From NCBI GenBank assembly GCA_036504095.1, contig DASXVS010000019.1:25492-89491 (forward strand): a DNA stretch of 64,000 nt. The letters are read 5' to 3'. The position numbers and the translations under genes are program-made. Below are positions 9,056-18,825 of this stretch, piece after piece. The stretch's first letter is position 1; each line of letters opens with the position of its first letter. Source of the DNA: Armatimonadota bacterium. Its GTDB lineage: Bacteria > Armatimonadota > DTGP01 > JAKQQT01. Below the pieces are notes generated by a model. It was not told the origin of the DNA and did no database searches. It saw only the letters and a program-made list of their open reading frames with translations.

Positions 9056-11551
9056 ATGCTCAAACGGAGGACCTTATTATTGTGTGCGATTGCAGTGGCA
9101 AATATGTCGAATGAACCGTTGACTGCGCAGCCAGTTGTGGCTTCGGATTGGATCACGCCGGATAAGCTCGTCTGTGTGAAGCGACTTGGCAGGCTCGGCG
9201 ACGGGCAGTTCGCGCCGGACCCGGTTGACGCCGCCCGGATCGCCGGCACGTTCGCGCCGCCCCAAGCCGGCGACCAAGTGGCCCTTTCGGGCGGGAAGAA
9301 GGCGAAATGGGAAGCGGTCGCGCCGGGTAAGGACAATACCGTACCGCAATCGGCCATTACTGGCGGATATGCGTTCTGGAGCGTGACCGAGGCGGACGGT
9401 GGTGTTGCCATCCTCGAGGCGTCCGGTCATTCCATGGTCTTCGTGAACGGCGAACCGAGGACGGGTGACATTTATAGCGACGGCTTTGTACGGCTGCCGG
9501 TGCTGCTTCGCAAGGGCGAAAATGGGTTCCTCTTCAAAGCCGGGCGTGGCGACCTCCACGTCCGGTTGAGACGCGCTCCGATGCCGGTATCGATCGACAC
9601 CACCGACGCGACGCTTCCGGACCTCCACGCCGGTAGCCGGTCCGATACATGGGGCGCCGTGGTGGTCATCAATGCGTCCGAGAAAGCTCAGACCGGCCTG
9701 AGCATTGTCTCGCAGCTTCCGGGTGGCCAGCCGGTTGTAACCCCGGCGCCACGCATTGAACCGCTCAGCATCCGCAAGGTTGGATTTCGAATCGCGGGGC
9801 CCGCACCGCCGAATGGGGCGCAAAATGCCCGGTTGATGGTCGCCGTGAAGGGTGCGGGCGCCACGCCGCGCGCGACAGTAGACTTGCGGGTTAGAAAGGC
9901 CGGCCAGACCTTCAAGCAGACGTTTGTCAGCCGCATGGATGGGAGCGTGCAGTATTTCGCCGTCAACCCGGCTCAGCCAGGCCCTGAGTCGGGTTGCCGG
10001 CCCGCACTCGTGTTGAGCCTCCATGGCGCGTCGGTACAGGCGATCGGGCAGGCCGACGCGTACGGTCCCAAGTCCTGGGCGACTCTGGTCGCGCCGACCA
10101 ACCGTCGGCCGTTCGGTTACGATTGGGAGGATTGGGGCCGCATCGACGCGATGGAAGTGCTGGACATCGCCCAGCGTACGATGGGGCTGGACAACAGCCG
10201 GACGTATCTTGTGGGCCATTCGATGGGAGGGCATGGAACTTGGCAGCTTGGCGCCTTATACCCGGATCGCTTCGCGGCGATCGCCCCCAGCGCCGGCTGG
10301 ATCAGCGCCTACACGTACACGGGCGCGAAGGTCACCAACAAATCAACGCCCGTTGAAGACATCTTGCGCCGGTCGGGCGCGGCCATGGACACCCTCGCGC
10401 TGGCGCAGAACTACGCGCGGGAGGGCGTATACATCCTCCATGGAACCGATGACGACAACGTGCCGGTGACCGAGGCGCGGCGCATGCGGGATGTACTGTC
10501 CGGATTCCACAAGGACTTCCTCTTCCACGAAGAGCCCGGACAGGGACATTGGTGGGACATTTCCGACGAACCGGGCGCCGACTGCGTGGACTGGCCGCCG
10601 ATGTGGGATTTCCTGGCGAAACACACCCTGCCGCCGATCGAAAGTGTGCGCCAGGTCGATTTCGTCACCGTTAACCCCGGCGTTTCGGCGCATTGTCAGT
10701 GGCTGACCGTGGAAGGACAAACTCGCGAAGGCATTCCCTCGGAGGTTCACTTTCACTGCGATCCGCAGATGCGGAGATACAAAGGGACTACCATCAATGT
10801 TTCCAGCCTGGCGATAGAACTGCGGGCCCTTATGCCGGGAAAGGGAGTGTCCGTCGAAATCGATGGCACCAAGTTGAACCTGCCGGATGTTGAGGGGCGG
10901 GCGACGATCCATCTTTACCGCGCGGGCGACGGGTGGGGCGTCGGCCCCGCCACATCACCGGACCACAAGAATCCGGCCCGATACGGACCGTTCCGGGCGG
11001 CGTTCGACAACCGGTTCCAGATGGTGTACGGCACCGCCGGAACGCCGGAAGAGAATGCTTGGGCGTTCGCGAAGGCGCGATACGACGCAGAGTGCTGGTG
11101 GTATCGAGGGAACGGCTCCGTGGACGTGATCCCGGACACGGCCTTCGATCCGACGAGAGAGCCGGACCGAGGCGTCATCCTTTATGGAAACGCAACAACA
11201 AACGCCGCGTGGAGACCGCTGCTCGGCGGGTCGCCTGTCCAGGTACGTCCCGGCGGCGTGCATATGGGCGATAAGGAAGTGATGGGGGACGGACTGGCGT
11301 GCCTGTTTCTTCAGCCGCGCCCGGGCAGCGCCGTTGCGTGCGTGGCCGCCGTCTCCGCGACCGGAATCCGGGGGATGCGGCTGGCAGACACGCTCGGCTA
11401 TCTTCAGCCCATGACCGGCTACCCGGACGTGTTGTTACTTTCCGCCGGGGCCATACAGGAAGGCCGGGCCAACGTGGTGGCCGCGGGATTCCTCGGGTCT
11501 GACTGGTCGGCGCGCAACGGCGAAATCGAGTGGCAGGAGGCAGCGAAATGA
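9056..11551 (+). CDS. Secreted alpha/beta-hydrolase (prolyl-oligopeptidase/esterase type)
   Basis: An 831-residue exported protein starting at the ATG at 9056 with GGGAGGGA upstream; the N-terminus MLKRRTLLLCAIAVA is a short signal peptide. Residues 30-300 are beta-rich with no recognised motif. The alpha/beta-hydrolase domain (about 310-515) carries VGHSMGGHGTW with nucleophile S389, HGTDDDNVP supplying the Asp near 465-467 and GQGHWWD with H498, a complete catalytic triad. Such domains act as peptidases or carbohydrate esterases; within a glycan locus an esterase is plausible. The C-terminal 300 residues are unassigned. It begins a coupled operon: its stop overlaps the next start by four bases. 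Confidence 0.8.
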   Translation: MLKRRTLLLCAIAVANMSNEPLTAQPVVASDWITPDKLVCVKRLGRLGDGQFAPDPVDAARIAGTFAPPQAGDQVALSGGKKAKWEAVAPGKDNTVPQSAITGGYAFWSVTEADGGVAILEASGHSMVFVNGEPRTGDIYSDGFVRLPVLLRKGENGFLFKAGRGDLHVRLRRAPMPVSIDTTDATLPDLHAGSRSDTWGAVVVINASEKAQTGLSIVSQLPGGQPVVTPAPRIEPLSIRKVGFRIAGPAPPNGAQNARLMVAVKGAGATPRATVDLRVRKAGQTFKQTFVSRMDGSVQYFAVNPAQPGPESGCRPALVLSLHGASVQAIGQADAYGPKSWATLVAPTNRRPFGYDWEDWGRIDAMEVLDIAQRTMGLDNSRTYLVGHSMGGHGTWQLGALYPDRFAAIAPSAGWISAYTYTGAKVTNKSTPVEDILRRSGAAMDTLALAQNYAREGVYILHGTDDDNVPVTEARRMRDVLSGFHKDFLFHEEPGQGHWWDISDEPGADCVDWPPMWDFLAKHTLPPIESVRQVDFVTVNPGVSAHCQWLTVEGQTREGIPSEVHFHCDPQMRRYKGTTINVSSLAIELRALMPGKGVSVEIDGTKLNLPDVEGRATIHLYRAGDGWGVGPATSPDHKNPARYGPFRAAFDNRFQMVYGTAGTPEENAWAFAKARYDAECWWYRGNGSVDVIPDTAFDPTREPDRGVILYGNATTNAAWRPLLGGSPVQVRPGGVHMGDKEVMGDGLACLFLQPRPGSAVACVAAVSATGIRGMRLADTLGYLQPMTGYPDVLLLSAGAIQEGRANVVAAGFLGSDWSARNGEIEWQEAAK

Positions 11552-12534
11552 GGATCATCCCGCGCGGCTACGTCTGCTACCGGGCCGAAGCGCCTCTCGA
11601 TATCGACGGCCGACTCGATAAGAGCGTCTGGCAGGCGGCGCCCTGGACCGAGGATTTCGTGGATATCGAGGGGGACCTGAGACCGCGTCCACCCCTTCGC
11701 ACCCGCGCGAAGATGCTGTGGGACGATGAGTATTTGTATATCGGCGCCGAGCTCGAGGAGCCTCACGTTTGGGCCACTCTCACGGAGCACGATTCGGTCA
11801 TCTACCAGGATCCGGACTTCGAAGTATTCATCGATCCGGACGGCGACAACCACCAGTATTACGAGATCGAGATCAACGCGCTGAACACGGAGTGGGACCT
11901 CCGCTTGCCCAAGCCGTATCGCGACGGGGGGCCGGCGATCGACGAGTGGGAGATACCCGGTTTCCGTTCGGCGGTCCATGTTGATGGTACAATCAACGAT
12001 CCCGAGGACACGGATGTGGGTTGGTCGGTGGAAATGGCGATTCCGTGGGTTGTGCTGGGAGAGTTCGCAAAATGCCCTTGTCCGCCGCGTCCCGGCGACC
12101 AATGGCGCGTGGATTTTTCAAGGGTCGAGTGGCACGTGGAAATCCTGGACGGCCGCTATGAGAAGCGCAAGGGAATTCCTGAGGAGAACTGGGTATGGAG
12201 CCCGCAGGGCGTCATCGACATGCATCGTCCCGAAACGTGGGGCTACGTCCAATTCTCAACCGCGGCGCCAGGCTCTGACGCGTTTTGCCGGGACCCCGCC
12301 GAGCCTATCCGTATGTATCTGATGGACGTATACCATGCGCAGCGGGCCTTTCGCGAGGCGAACGGTCGCTGGGCGGGGGATATGTCCGATCTGGCTGTTC
12401 CGGTATGTGAAGGTGTTACCCAACCCGAAATGCGCCTTTCCGAGCAGGGCTACATCGCCAGCGCAACCTTCGAGGCCACTTCGGAGAGGTGGAACGTGCG
12501 CGAGGATTCATTGCTCTGGAAGGAGGCGGTGTGA
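11548..12534 (+). CDS. CBM9-like carbohydrate-binding family protein
   Basis: A 328-residue protein starting at the ATG at 11548, which overlaps the preceding TGA (ATGA) and has GGCAGGAGG upstream. The sequence has the family-9 carbohydrate-binding pattern found in bacterial cellobiose/xylan utilisation proteins: PLDIDGRLDKSVWQ, then AKMLWDDEYLYIGAELEEP, PDFEVFIDPDGDNHQYYEIE and WSVEMAIPW. No signal peptide is visible, so it may act in the cytoplasm or be exported in another way. No catalytic residues are recognised. The tight coupling to a secreted hydrolase and two dehydrogenases suggests a role in one sugar pathway, but the ligand is unknown. Confidence 0.8.
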   Translation: MRIIPRGYVCYRAEAPLDIDGRLDKSVWQAAPWTEDFVDIEGDLRPRPPLRTRAKMLWDDEYLYIGAELEEPHVWATLTEHDSVIYQDPDFEVFIDPDGDNHQYYEIEINALNTEWDLRLPKPYRDGGPAIDEWEIPGFRSAVHVDGTINDPEDTDVGWSVEMAIPWVVLGEFAKCPCPPRPGDQWRVDFSRVEWHVEILDGRYEKRKGIPEENWVWSPQGVIDMHRPETWGYVQFSTAAPGSDAFCRDPAEPIRMYLMDVYHAQRAFREANGRWAGDMSDLAVPVCEGVTQPEMRLSEQGYIASATFEATSERWNVREDSLLWKEAV

Positions 12535-13547
12535 TGGGCGATATGGTGCAGTGTCCGGTTTTTGTCGGCGGAGGCAGGATCGAATACATTGAAAGACCGG
12601 CGCCGATCCCCGGCCCGGGGGAACTCCTGATCCGAGTAGAAGCAAACGCACTGTGCGGATCCGAGCGGGGCCAATTCTACGATGGCTGCCGGACGACCCC
12701 CGGACACGAAGCCGCGGGCGTTGTTACTGCTGTCGGAGAGGGCGCCACGGTGCCTGTCGGCACACACGGAGTGGTGTTTCTTATGGTGTACTGCGGCGAG
12801 TGCCGCAACTGTCGGCAGGGCTTCACCAACCAATGCCTCAACAAACAGGGCGACATGGGCTTCAGCCGAGACGGCGGATACGGTCCGTACGAGATCGTGC
12901 CGGAGCGCCTGTTCTTTCCCACCGGGCCGGACCTGTACGGCGCGGAGGCTACGCTTCTCCTGGACATTGTGGGTACCGGCTCACACGCGATAGAGCGCGG
13001 GCGATTGGTTCAGCCGTTGGTGGAATCGGTCCTCGTGATGGGAGCCGGGCCGATCGGGCTCGGTGTGCTGGCGATGTGCAGGATCGTTCTCGGGCACGAA
13101 GTGCCCGTTCATATTACGGACGTCGCATCGTATCGCCTGTCTCTCGCGGAGGAGTTGGGCGGCATTCCTGTTGACCTGCGTTCGCGGACGGTCGAAAGCG
13201 CCCTTTCGAGTCACGCGGCGCCGGATCTGGCAATCGATACGAGTGGTAAGCAGGCTGCCAGGCAGTCGGCGTTCGAAGCGGTCGCCAAACGTGGCATTCT
13301 GGTCTGCGTTGGGCACGGCGAGGGGTTGTCACTCGATGTCTCGAGTCAGTTGATCGGGCCCGAGAGGGCTGTGCTGGGCAGCGAATACTTCCGGTTCAAC
13401 GAAATGCCGGCCAACCTGGAAAGGCTTCGCGCCAACCGCGAGTACCTCTCCCGGATCATCACGCACCGATTTCCGGTCGAGCGGCTCGAAGAGGCGTTCA
13501 CGACCTTCTTCGCCGGCCAGACAGGAAAGGTGGTCGTGGAACAATGA
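12534..13547 (+). CDS. Zinc-dependent medium-chain alcohol/polyol dehydrogenase
   Basis: A 337-residue MDR-family protein. Its ATG at 12534 shares one base with the preceding stop (TGATG) and GGAGG is upstream. Catalytic zinc ligands are visible in NALCGSERG and TPGHEAAG. The structural zinc site is the four-Cys stretch CGECRNCRQGFTNQC. The nucleotide-binding motif is VMGAGPIGLGVLA. It would oxidise a sugar or polyol hydroxyl with NAD(P)+. Next to a Gfo/Idh/MocA oxidoreductase, this pairing is typical of catabolic routes that act on unusual sugars; the actual substrate is not determinable. Its stop overlaps the next start by four bases. Confidence 0.88.
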   Translation: MGDMVQCPVFVGGGRIEYIERPAPIPGPGELLIRVEANALCGSERGQFYDGCRTTPGHEAAGVVTAVGEGATVPVGTHGVVFLMVYCGECRNCRQGFTNQCLNKQGDMGFSRDGGYGPYEIVPERLFFPTGPDLYGAEATLLLDIVGTGSHAIERGRLVQPLVESVLVMGAGPIGLGVLAMCRIVLGHEVPVHITDVASYRLSLAEELGGIPVDLRSRTVESALSSHAAPDLAIDTSGKQAARQSAFEAVAKRGILVCVGHGEGLSLDVSSQLIGPERAVLGSEYFRFNEMPANLERLRANREYLSRIITHRFPVERLEEAFTTFFAGQTGKVVVEQ

Positions 13548-14527
13548 AAGACGCAAAAGTGCGAGTCACCATCATAGGCGCCGGCGGCTGGGGCTACCAG
13601 CATGCCCGTGTGTTTTCGGCCCACCCGGACGTGGAATTGTGCGGTATTGCCGGAAGGTCGGCGGAACGCACACAGCATCGCGCGGCCGAGTTTGGGACCA
13701 CGGCGTATCTTGACATCGATGAAATGCTTGAATGCGAAAGCCCGGACCTGGTCAGCGTCTGCCTGCCAAACCAGGCGCATTTCGAGCCGACACTCCATGT
13801 CATCCAGCGTGGATTTGCGCTGCTTGTCGAGAAACCGCTGGTGTTCGACCTCTCGGAAGCCGATACGCTGCTGGCCGAGGCGGAACAGCGCAACCTGTTC
13901 TTCGCGATCAACTTCAACCACCGTTACGCTCGACCGGTTCGGATGGCGAAGTCGGCCATCGATGAAGGACGGCTCGGTGACATCGTCTTCGCGCACTGGC
14001 GCTTCGGAGGAGACGGCAGCAGCGATCACCCGCACGCCAATCTCATCGAAACGCAATGCCATGGAATCGACATGCTGGAGCACCTGTGCGGGCCTATCGA
14101 ATCGGTGGCGGCGCAGATGACGGACATGACCGGAGGCGGGTTCCGCACCCTCGCCCTGGCGCTCCGCTTTGCACATGGCGCCGTGGGCACGCTTCTGGGT
14201 TCGTACGACTCCTCATATGCATATCGCGACACACATGTGCTGGAGGTCAACGGCACCCAAGGCAGGCTGTTGATCGAGGAGACGGTACGCCGGTACACGT
14301 ATCAGAAAGCTGGGAACGAGACTGCCGAAATCTGGGAAGCGGGATACTTCAACGATCGCGACCGCGAGTTCCACCGTACGTTTGACGCGCACCTGGATGC
14401 GGTCATTGCGGCGTTTCGCGCCGGCAACCAACCGCCCGTCCACGCCCGCGCCGGCCGCCGCGCCCTCGCCGTAGCCCATGCAGCCATCCGATCTTTCGAA
14501 ACGGGGCAGCGCGTCCAGGTTCCGTGA
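13544..14527 (+). CDS. Gfo/Idh/MocA family oxidoreductase
   Basis: A 327-residue NAD(P)-dependent dehydrogenase, translationally coupled (ATGA) to the alcohol dehydrogenase upstream. The N-terminal Rossmann motif is VTIIGAGGWGYQHARVF and the conserved EKP lysine motif occurs as LLVEKPLVFD (about residues 93-102). The C-terminal alpha/beta domain carries ETQCHGIDMLEHLCGP, where the family's catalytic His/Asp pair normally lies. Family members oxidise or epimerise sugars and inositols. It closes the four-gene coupled operon 9056-14527. Confidence 0.88.
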   Translation: MKDAKVRVTIIGAGGWGYQHARVFSAHPDVELCGIAGRSAERTQHRAAEFGTTAYLDIDEMLECESPDLVSVCLPNQAHFEPTLHVIQRGFALLVEKPLVFDLSEADTLLAEAEQRNLFFAINFNHRYARPVRMAKSAIDEGRLGDIVFAHWRFGGDGSSDHPHANLIETQCHGIDMLEHLCGPIESVAAQMTDMTGGGFRTLALALRFAHGAVGTLLGSYDSSYAYRDTHVLEVNGTQGRLLIEETVRRYTYQKAGNETAEIWEAGYFNDRDREFHRTFDAHLDAVIAAFRAGNQPPVHARAGRRALAVAHAAIRSFETGQRVQVP

Positions 14528-14643
14528 TGAGAGGACTCCTCGAATGGAGGCCGGCAAGCGAGCCGGCACAAGGCGATTCATGGTACAATGAACTGGCGCC
14601 CGCGCCTCGCGCCGGCGCAACCCAAGGATTGCGGAGAGTCCAT

Positions 14644-17600
14644 ATGCTGGTCAGCCGTCGACTGCGGATCGCACTTTTCCTATCTCTCCTCGCCTGTTGT
14701 CACCAGGCGGGCGCCCAAACCCCCGAATACCGCGCGTCCTGGGTAGACGCCTTCCATCCCGGCTTTATGTCGCAGGACGAACTGACCAGCACGATCGGCA
14801 ACCTCCGAGCCGGAAACGTCAATGTCTTCGTGCCGGAGGTGTACGTCAACAGCGGGTACCAACATATCTACTGGAGTCCAACCCCGGCTGAATATCCCAG
14901 CCTTGGTTCCCCTGGTACGATTGTATCGAACGGGGTGTCGATCAAATGCGATCTGAGCAGCGAGGCGGAAACCAATTCAGGCGGTAGTTATGACGCCCTG
15001 GGTGAGTCTATCGCGCAGTGCCACGATACCACGGGTGGGAAAGCCCGCCTGGACGTCTGGGCCTGGATGGTTGCGTTCCGCTCCGCCGGCGCGATACGGG
15101 TGAACCATCCGGAGTGGATCACAGTAAATGGTGGCGGGCTTTCGTCAACCGACTTTGATGCGGGACATCCCGGTTCCGAGCAGCAACTCGTGAATAACTG
15201 TATGGACATCGTTAAGCACTACGATGTCGATGGGCTCAACTTCGATTACATCAGGCTGTCGAATGCGAACGATGGTTTCAACGCCATAAGCGTTCGGCGA
15301 TACAACGCCATAAAGGGCAAGAGCGGGACGCCGACAACCGATGATGCTGAGTTCAAGCAGTGGCGCCGCGATCAGATCACCAACGTGATCCGCAAGATCT
15401 ACCTGAGCGTGATCGCGATCAAGCCGAACGTGAAGATCAGCGCGGACACCATTATGTGGTCTCCCAGCCCCGCCAGGCCTTTCGTCGGCGATCCGAACCC
15501 GCTGCAGACGTGGAGGACCAACTTCGAATCCACGTCGGCCGCGTTTACCAGCGTGCTGCAGGACTGGCGTTCCTGGATGGAAGAGGGCATTCTGGATATC
15601 GCGATGCCCATGGCCTACCTCTACGAGTGCAGTTACAGGACTACGTTTGACAAGTGGTGCGATTTCACCAAGGACAACCAGTTCGGCCGTCAGTGTGTTA
15701 TTGGGACTGGCGGGTACCTGAATCTCCTCCCGGACAACCTGGCACAGTACGCGCGCACGCGGCAGCCCAGCTCAACGATGGGGAAGTACGGGGCAGGCCA
15801 GAACAACTACTCGTATGCATACCCCTATGCGAGTCTCTGCGGGAAGTCAACCGCATCCGTGGCCGACCCAGTGGGCTGGTTCAACGCCCTCAAGGCCGAT
15901 TTGTATGCGCAACCGGCTGTGGTCCCAGCGCTGCCCCGCCTTACCAACGGTAAGGGGCACATCAAGGGAACGGTGGTAAGTTCGCTGGTGGCTTCACCTG
16001 GCTGGGTTGACGGCGCCACAGTGTACCTGTCCGCCAAAGCAGACGGTTCAAATCCCGTGAGGACCATGCAGACAGACGGTACGGGATTCTACGGCTTTGT
16101 GGATGTGCCGCCCGGCTCTTACTACGTAAAGGTCCACGCCGCAAACCATGAGGATCAGATCCAAGCGGTCTCCGTGACATCTGCGGCCGTGTCCACCGTA
16201 GACTTCACTCTCGCCGGGCCGCTTCCCGCAACGCAACTGGCCTTCAGCGTTCAGCCGGGTGGCGCGGCCACATCCGTTGCGTTCACCAGGCAGCCGGTAG
16301 TCGTGGCCAGGGACTCCGCGGGAAGCCTTATCAGCGGGTTCAACGGACCGGTTACACTCGCGATCAAATCCGGAGCCGGCGCACCGGACGCCGCTCTTGT
16401 TGGGACGGCTACTGTGAACGCCGTGAACGGAGTCGCATCGTTCTCCGGCCTCTCCATCAACAGGCCGGGATCGGATTACGCGCTGACGGCTTCGTCCGGA
16501 AGTCTCGCGTCTGCAGACAGCAGTGTTTTCCAGGTTGCAGTGGTGCCGACTCTCCTGGTATTCAGCCGGCAGCCAGGCGGCGCTTCTACCGGAGTTCCGT
16601 TCACAACCCAGCCTACAGTGGCGGCAATGGATGTGTTCGGCAATGTGGCGACGGGTTTCTCCCGGCCCGTTACGCTTCAGATCAAGGCCGGGACCGGAGC
16701 TGCCGGAGCCGCCCTGAATGGCGCCTTTTCACGGTCCGCCGTAGGCGGTGTAGCAGCTTTCAGCGACCTGTCGATCAGCAAAGCGGGCGCCGGATATGTG
16801 CTCACGGCTGCCGCCACGGGTTTGTCGTCCGGCGAGAGCGATGCTTTTGCCGTGGCGGTCGTCCCCACGCGCCTGGCGTTCTCGGCGTATCCCTCCGGAG
16901 CTGTCATCGGGCAGCCGCTGGCGCCACGTCCGGTCGTCGTCGCGACCGATGACGACGGCAACACGGCTCTCTCGTTCAGCGGACCGGTGACGCTGTCGAT
17001 CGCGGCGGGCACCGGTGTTCCGGGCGCGGCGCTCGATGGAACCCTTACCGTGAACGCATTGAGCGGAGTTGCCACGTTCGACGGCCTAACAATCGACAAG
17101 GTGGGCTTCGCATACCGCCTGCACGCTGTGAGCGGTTCGTTGATCGCAACGGATTCGTACGCGTTCGATATTCGCACGTCCGCGACGAGGTTGGCTCTTA
17201 CCGCGCAGCCCGGTGGCGCCAGGGCCGGGCGTCCGTTCGCCCGCCAGCCGGTTGTGGTAGCCCTGAACGTGTCCGGCGAAATCGCGACGGACTACAATGG
17301 CCCCTTGTACGTCGAAATCAAACAAGGCGCCGGCTCCAGTACAGCCTGGCTGGACGGTACCGTCTCGATCGCCATGGCCGGAGGCATCGGCGCCTTCACG
17401 GACCTGGCCATAAACGAGCCGGCGACAGGATACGTGCTCACCATGAGCAGTCCGCCGCTACCGAACGTTGATAGCGCCGCTTTCGAAGTCGTCAGTAGCG
17501 GTCCCTACACTTTCGCCGAGGTGATCCGCACACTGACCATCGCCGGCGGCCTCGTTTCGGCCACGGACGGAGACATTACTCGGCTTGATGTGGATGGCGC

Positions 17601-17670
17601 GGGACGGGTTGACCTGCTGGATGCGACCCGCATCACCCGCAAGGCGGCGGGCCTCGAAACGAACCCCTAG
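14644..17670 (+). CDS. Secreted GHL10 glycosidase with four Ig-like repeats and dockerin-like tail
   Basis: A 1008-residue exported protein. I choose the ATG at 14644 because GGAG precedes it and the N-terminus is a signal peptide ending near HQAGAQ. Residues 25-430 match the GHL10 (DUF187) glycosidase-like domain, which begins YRASWVDAFHPGFMSQDEL and includes VDGLNFDYIRL, where the Asp residues are candidates for catalysis. A carboxypeptidase-regulatory-like fold follows (about 440-525, DGTGFYGFVDVPPGSYYV), then four repeats of about 105 residues. The C-terminal 55 residues, RLDVDGAGRVDLLDATRITR then KAAGLETNP, are dockerin-like with one good calcium loop. It is followed by a long hairpin that probably ends transcription. 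Confidence 0.85.
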   Translation: MLVSRRLRIALFLSLLACCHQAGAQTPEYRASWVDAFHPGFMSQDELTSTIGNLRAGNVNVFVPEVYVNSGYQHIYWSPTPAEYPSLGSPGTIVSNGVSIKCDLSSEAETNSGGSYDALGESIAQCHDTTGGKARLDVWAWMVAFRSAGAIRVNHPEWITVNGGGLSSTDFDAGHPGSEQQLVNNCMDIVKHYDVDGLNFDYIRLSNANDGFNAISVRRYNAIKGKSGTPTTDDAEFKQWRRDQITNVIRKIYLSVIAIKPNVKISADTIMWSPSPARPFVGDPNPLQTWRTNFESTSAAFTSVLQDWRSWMEEGILDIAMPMAYLYECSYRTTFDKWCDFTKDNQFGRQCVIGTGGYLNLLPDNLAQYARTRQPSSTMGKYGAGQNNYSYAYPYASLCGKSTASVADPVGWFNALKADLYAQPAVVPALPRLTNGKGHIKGTVVSSLVASPGWVDGATVYLSAKADGSNPVRTMQTDGTGFYGFVDVPPGSYYVKVHAANHEDQIQAVSVTSAAVSTVDFTLAGPLPATQLAFSVQPGGAATSVAFTRQPVVVARDSAGSLISGFNGPVTLAIKSGAGAPDAALVGTATVNAVNGVASFSGLSINRPGSDYALTASSGSLASADSSVFQVAVVPTLLVFSRQPGGASTGVPFTTQPTVAAMDVFGNVATGFSRPVTLQIKAGTGAAGAALNGAFSRSAVGGVAAFSDLSISKAGAGYVLTAAATGLSSGESDAFAVAVVPTRLAFSAYPSGAVIGQPLAPRPVVVATDDDGNTALSFSGPVTLSIAAGTGVPGAALDGTLTVNALSGVATFDGLTIDKVGFAYRLHAVSGSLIATDSYAFDIRTSATRLALTAQPGGARAGRPFARQPVVVALNVSGEIATDYNGPLYVEIKQGAGSSTAWLDGTVSIAMAGGIGAFTDLAINEPATGYVLTMSSPPLPNVDSAAFEVVSSGPYTFAEVIRTLTIAGGLVSATDGDITRLDVDGAGRVDLLDATRITRKAAGLETNP
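16227..17500 (+). repeat. Four tandem ~105-residue Ig-like repeats inside the GHL10 gene
   Basis: Four in-frame repeats begin near nucleotides 16227, 16545, 16864 and 17184, a spacing of about 318-320 bases. Each opens with a version of TRLAFSxQPGGA, continues with PVVVAxDxxGNxxxxFxGPVTL, then GxGxxGAxLxGTxxVxAxxGVAxFxxLxIxxxGxxYxLxA. The protein repeats are far more similar than the DNA, so the expansion is not recent. They most likely form a rigid stalk placing the glycosidase away from the cell or attachment point. Confidence 0.85.
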
Positions 17671-17675
17671 CGGAG

Positions 17676-17743
17676 GGGAAACGAGGAAATGGGGAAATGA
17701 AGAACCTGGGGCGTTTCCCCATGTCCCCATTTCCTCATTTCCC
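17676..17743. terminator. Long hairpin between converging genes
   Basis: The left arm (17676-17699) and the right arm (17720-17743) are reverse complements at 22 of 24 positions, with a 20-base loop. It lies between the stop of the GHL10 gene (17670) and the stop of the convergent URO-D gene (17746). The position fits a bidirectional terminator. It lacks a clear T tract, and the arms are simple purine-rich sequence (GGAAATGGGGA), so a small repeat-derived element is the alternative. Confidence 0.6.
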
Positions 17744-17745
17744 TT

Positions 17746-18825
17746 CTAGCGGTACCAGCCGAACTCGTTCACGGCGTCCACGGCGGCCACAATGTTCTCC
17801 CAGGGGACTTCCGGTTCGATCATGTGCGTTGGCGCCAACAGCAGTCCGCCGCCCACGCCAACCGTCTCCATGCGCAGCTTGACCTCGGCGCGAACATCCT
17901 CCGGAGTCCCGAACGGCAGCGTGCTCTGCGTGCCGATGGTGCCCCAGAAGGCCAGGTCTCGCCCGAATTCACGCTTGAGGCAAGCGGGGTCCATGCACTC
18001 GCTCTGGATGGGATTCAGGATGTCGAGACCGATCTCGATGAGGTCTGGGACGATGGCGGTCGCGTTTCCGTCGGTGTGGTAGAAAACCAGGACGTCCGGG
18101 CGCGCCGCCTTCGCGGCAGCGATGATGCGAGCCAGGCGCGGTTTCAGCCAGCGACGCCACATCGGAACGCTCATCATCATCCCGTGCTGGGAAGCCACGT
18201 CATCTCCGAGGCGGATCACATCAACGCCGAGCGCCGAATACCGGGCAGCTTGTATCTCGCGTTTCGCCGTAATCCGATCCAGGAGCGTTTCCGCGAAGCC
18301 GGGGTTCTCAACGAAATCCAGCAGCAGCAGTTCCATTGAGCGCATATACCAGGCAATCTCGAAGATAGAACACTCTGAAGACGCCATCGCCGCATGGCCT
18401 TCACCCTGGATCGACGCGATGCGGCCGGGGAGGTCTGCGTATCGGTAGTCTGCCTCGACGTCGGGCAGGGGATACGATGCGGCATCGGCATCGCTGCTCA
18501 GTTTCATCATCGGGTGAACGAACGCCTGGAGGTGGGCGTGTTCCGGCGCGTCGCTCCGGGTCTTCAGATATCCGATGCCCCACTCATCCCACGTCGTTCC
18601 CGGAGGCGAATCGGTGTGGTACTTGGCGTGGTCAAGCGGGTGGGAAGTCCTAAGGATTCCCACTGGACGCGTGTCACAGCCGAAATAGGCCGCGGCATCC
18701 TCTTGGCCGGTCCGCGTGCGGAACTCCTCATATTTCTGCGGCGTGAGGCTGATGCCGATCTCGTGCGGCACGCGATCCGGCGCCTGGCGCCGCATCGCCG
18801 TCAGTACTCGCTCTCTGCTCGTCAT
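17746..18825 (-). CDS. URO-D fold protein (HxDG subclass), end of glp block
   Basis: A 359-residue protein starting [20 protein letters not shown], the usual URO-D opening; the ATG at 18823-18825 overlaps the glpK stop by four bases. The active-site strand reads [21 protein letters not shown], the HxDG form, and the later strand is [25 protein letters not shown]-fold proteins of this kind include methylcobamide:CoM or corrinoid methyltransferases and many uncharacterised paralogs. This one lacks the His-x-Cys zinc pair, so methyl transfer is uncertain. The ATGA coupling to glpK places it in the same mRNA. Confidence 0.85.
   Translation of the reverse strand: MTSRERVLTAMRRQAPDRVPHEIGISLTPQKYEEFRTRTGQEDAAAYFGCDTRPVGILRTSHPLDHAKYHTDSPPGTTWDEWGIGYLKTRSDAPEHAHLQAFVHPMMKLSSDADAASYPLPDVEADYRYADLPGRIASIQGEGHAAMASSECSIFEIAWYMRSMELLLLDFVENPGFAETLLDRITAKREIQAARYSALGVDVIRLGDDVASQHGMMMSVPMWRRWLKPRLARIIAAAKAARPDVLVFYHTDGNATAIVPDLIEIGLDILNPIQSECMDPACLKREFGRDLAFWGTIGTQSTLPFGTPEDVRAEVKLRMETVGVGGGLLLAPTHMIEPEVPWENIVAAVDAVNEFGWYR

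Noticed and set aside
9077..10234. A 385-codon minus-strand open frame opposite the alpha/beta-hydrolase
   Set aside because: It is antisense to a gene with an intact catalytic triad and shows no domain.
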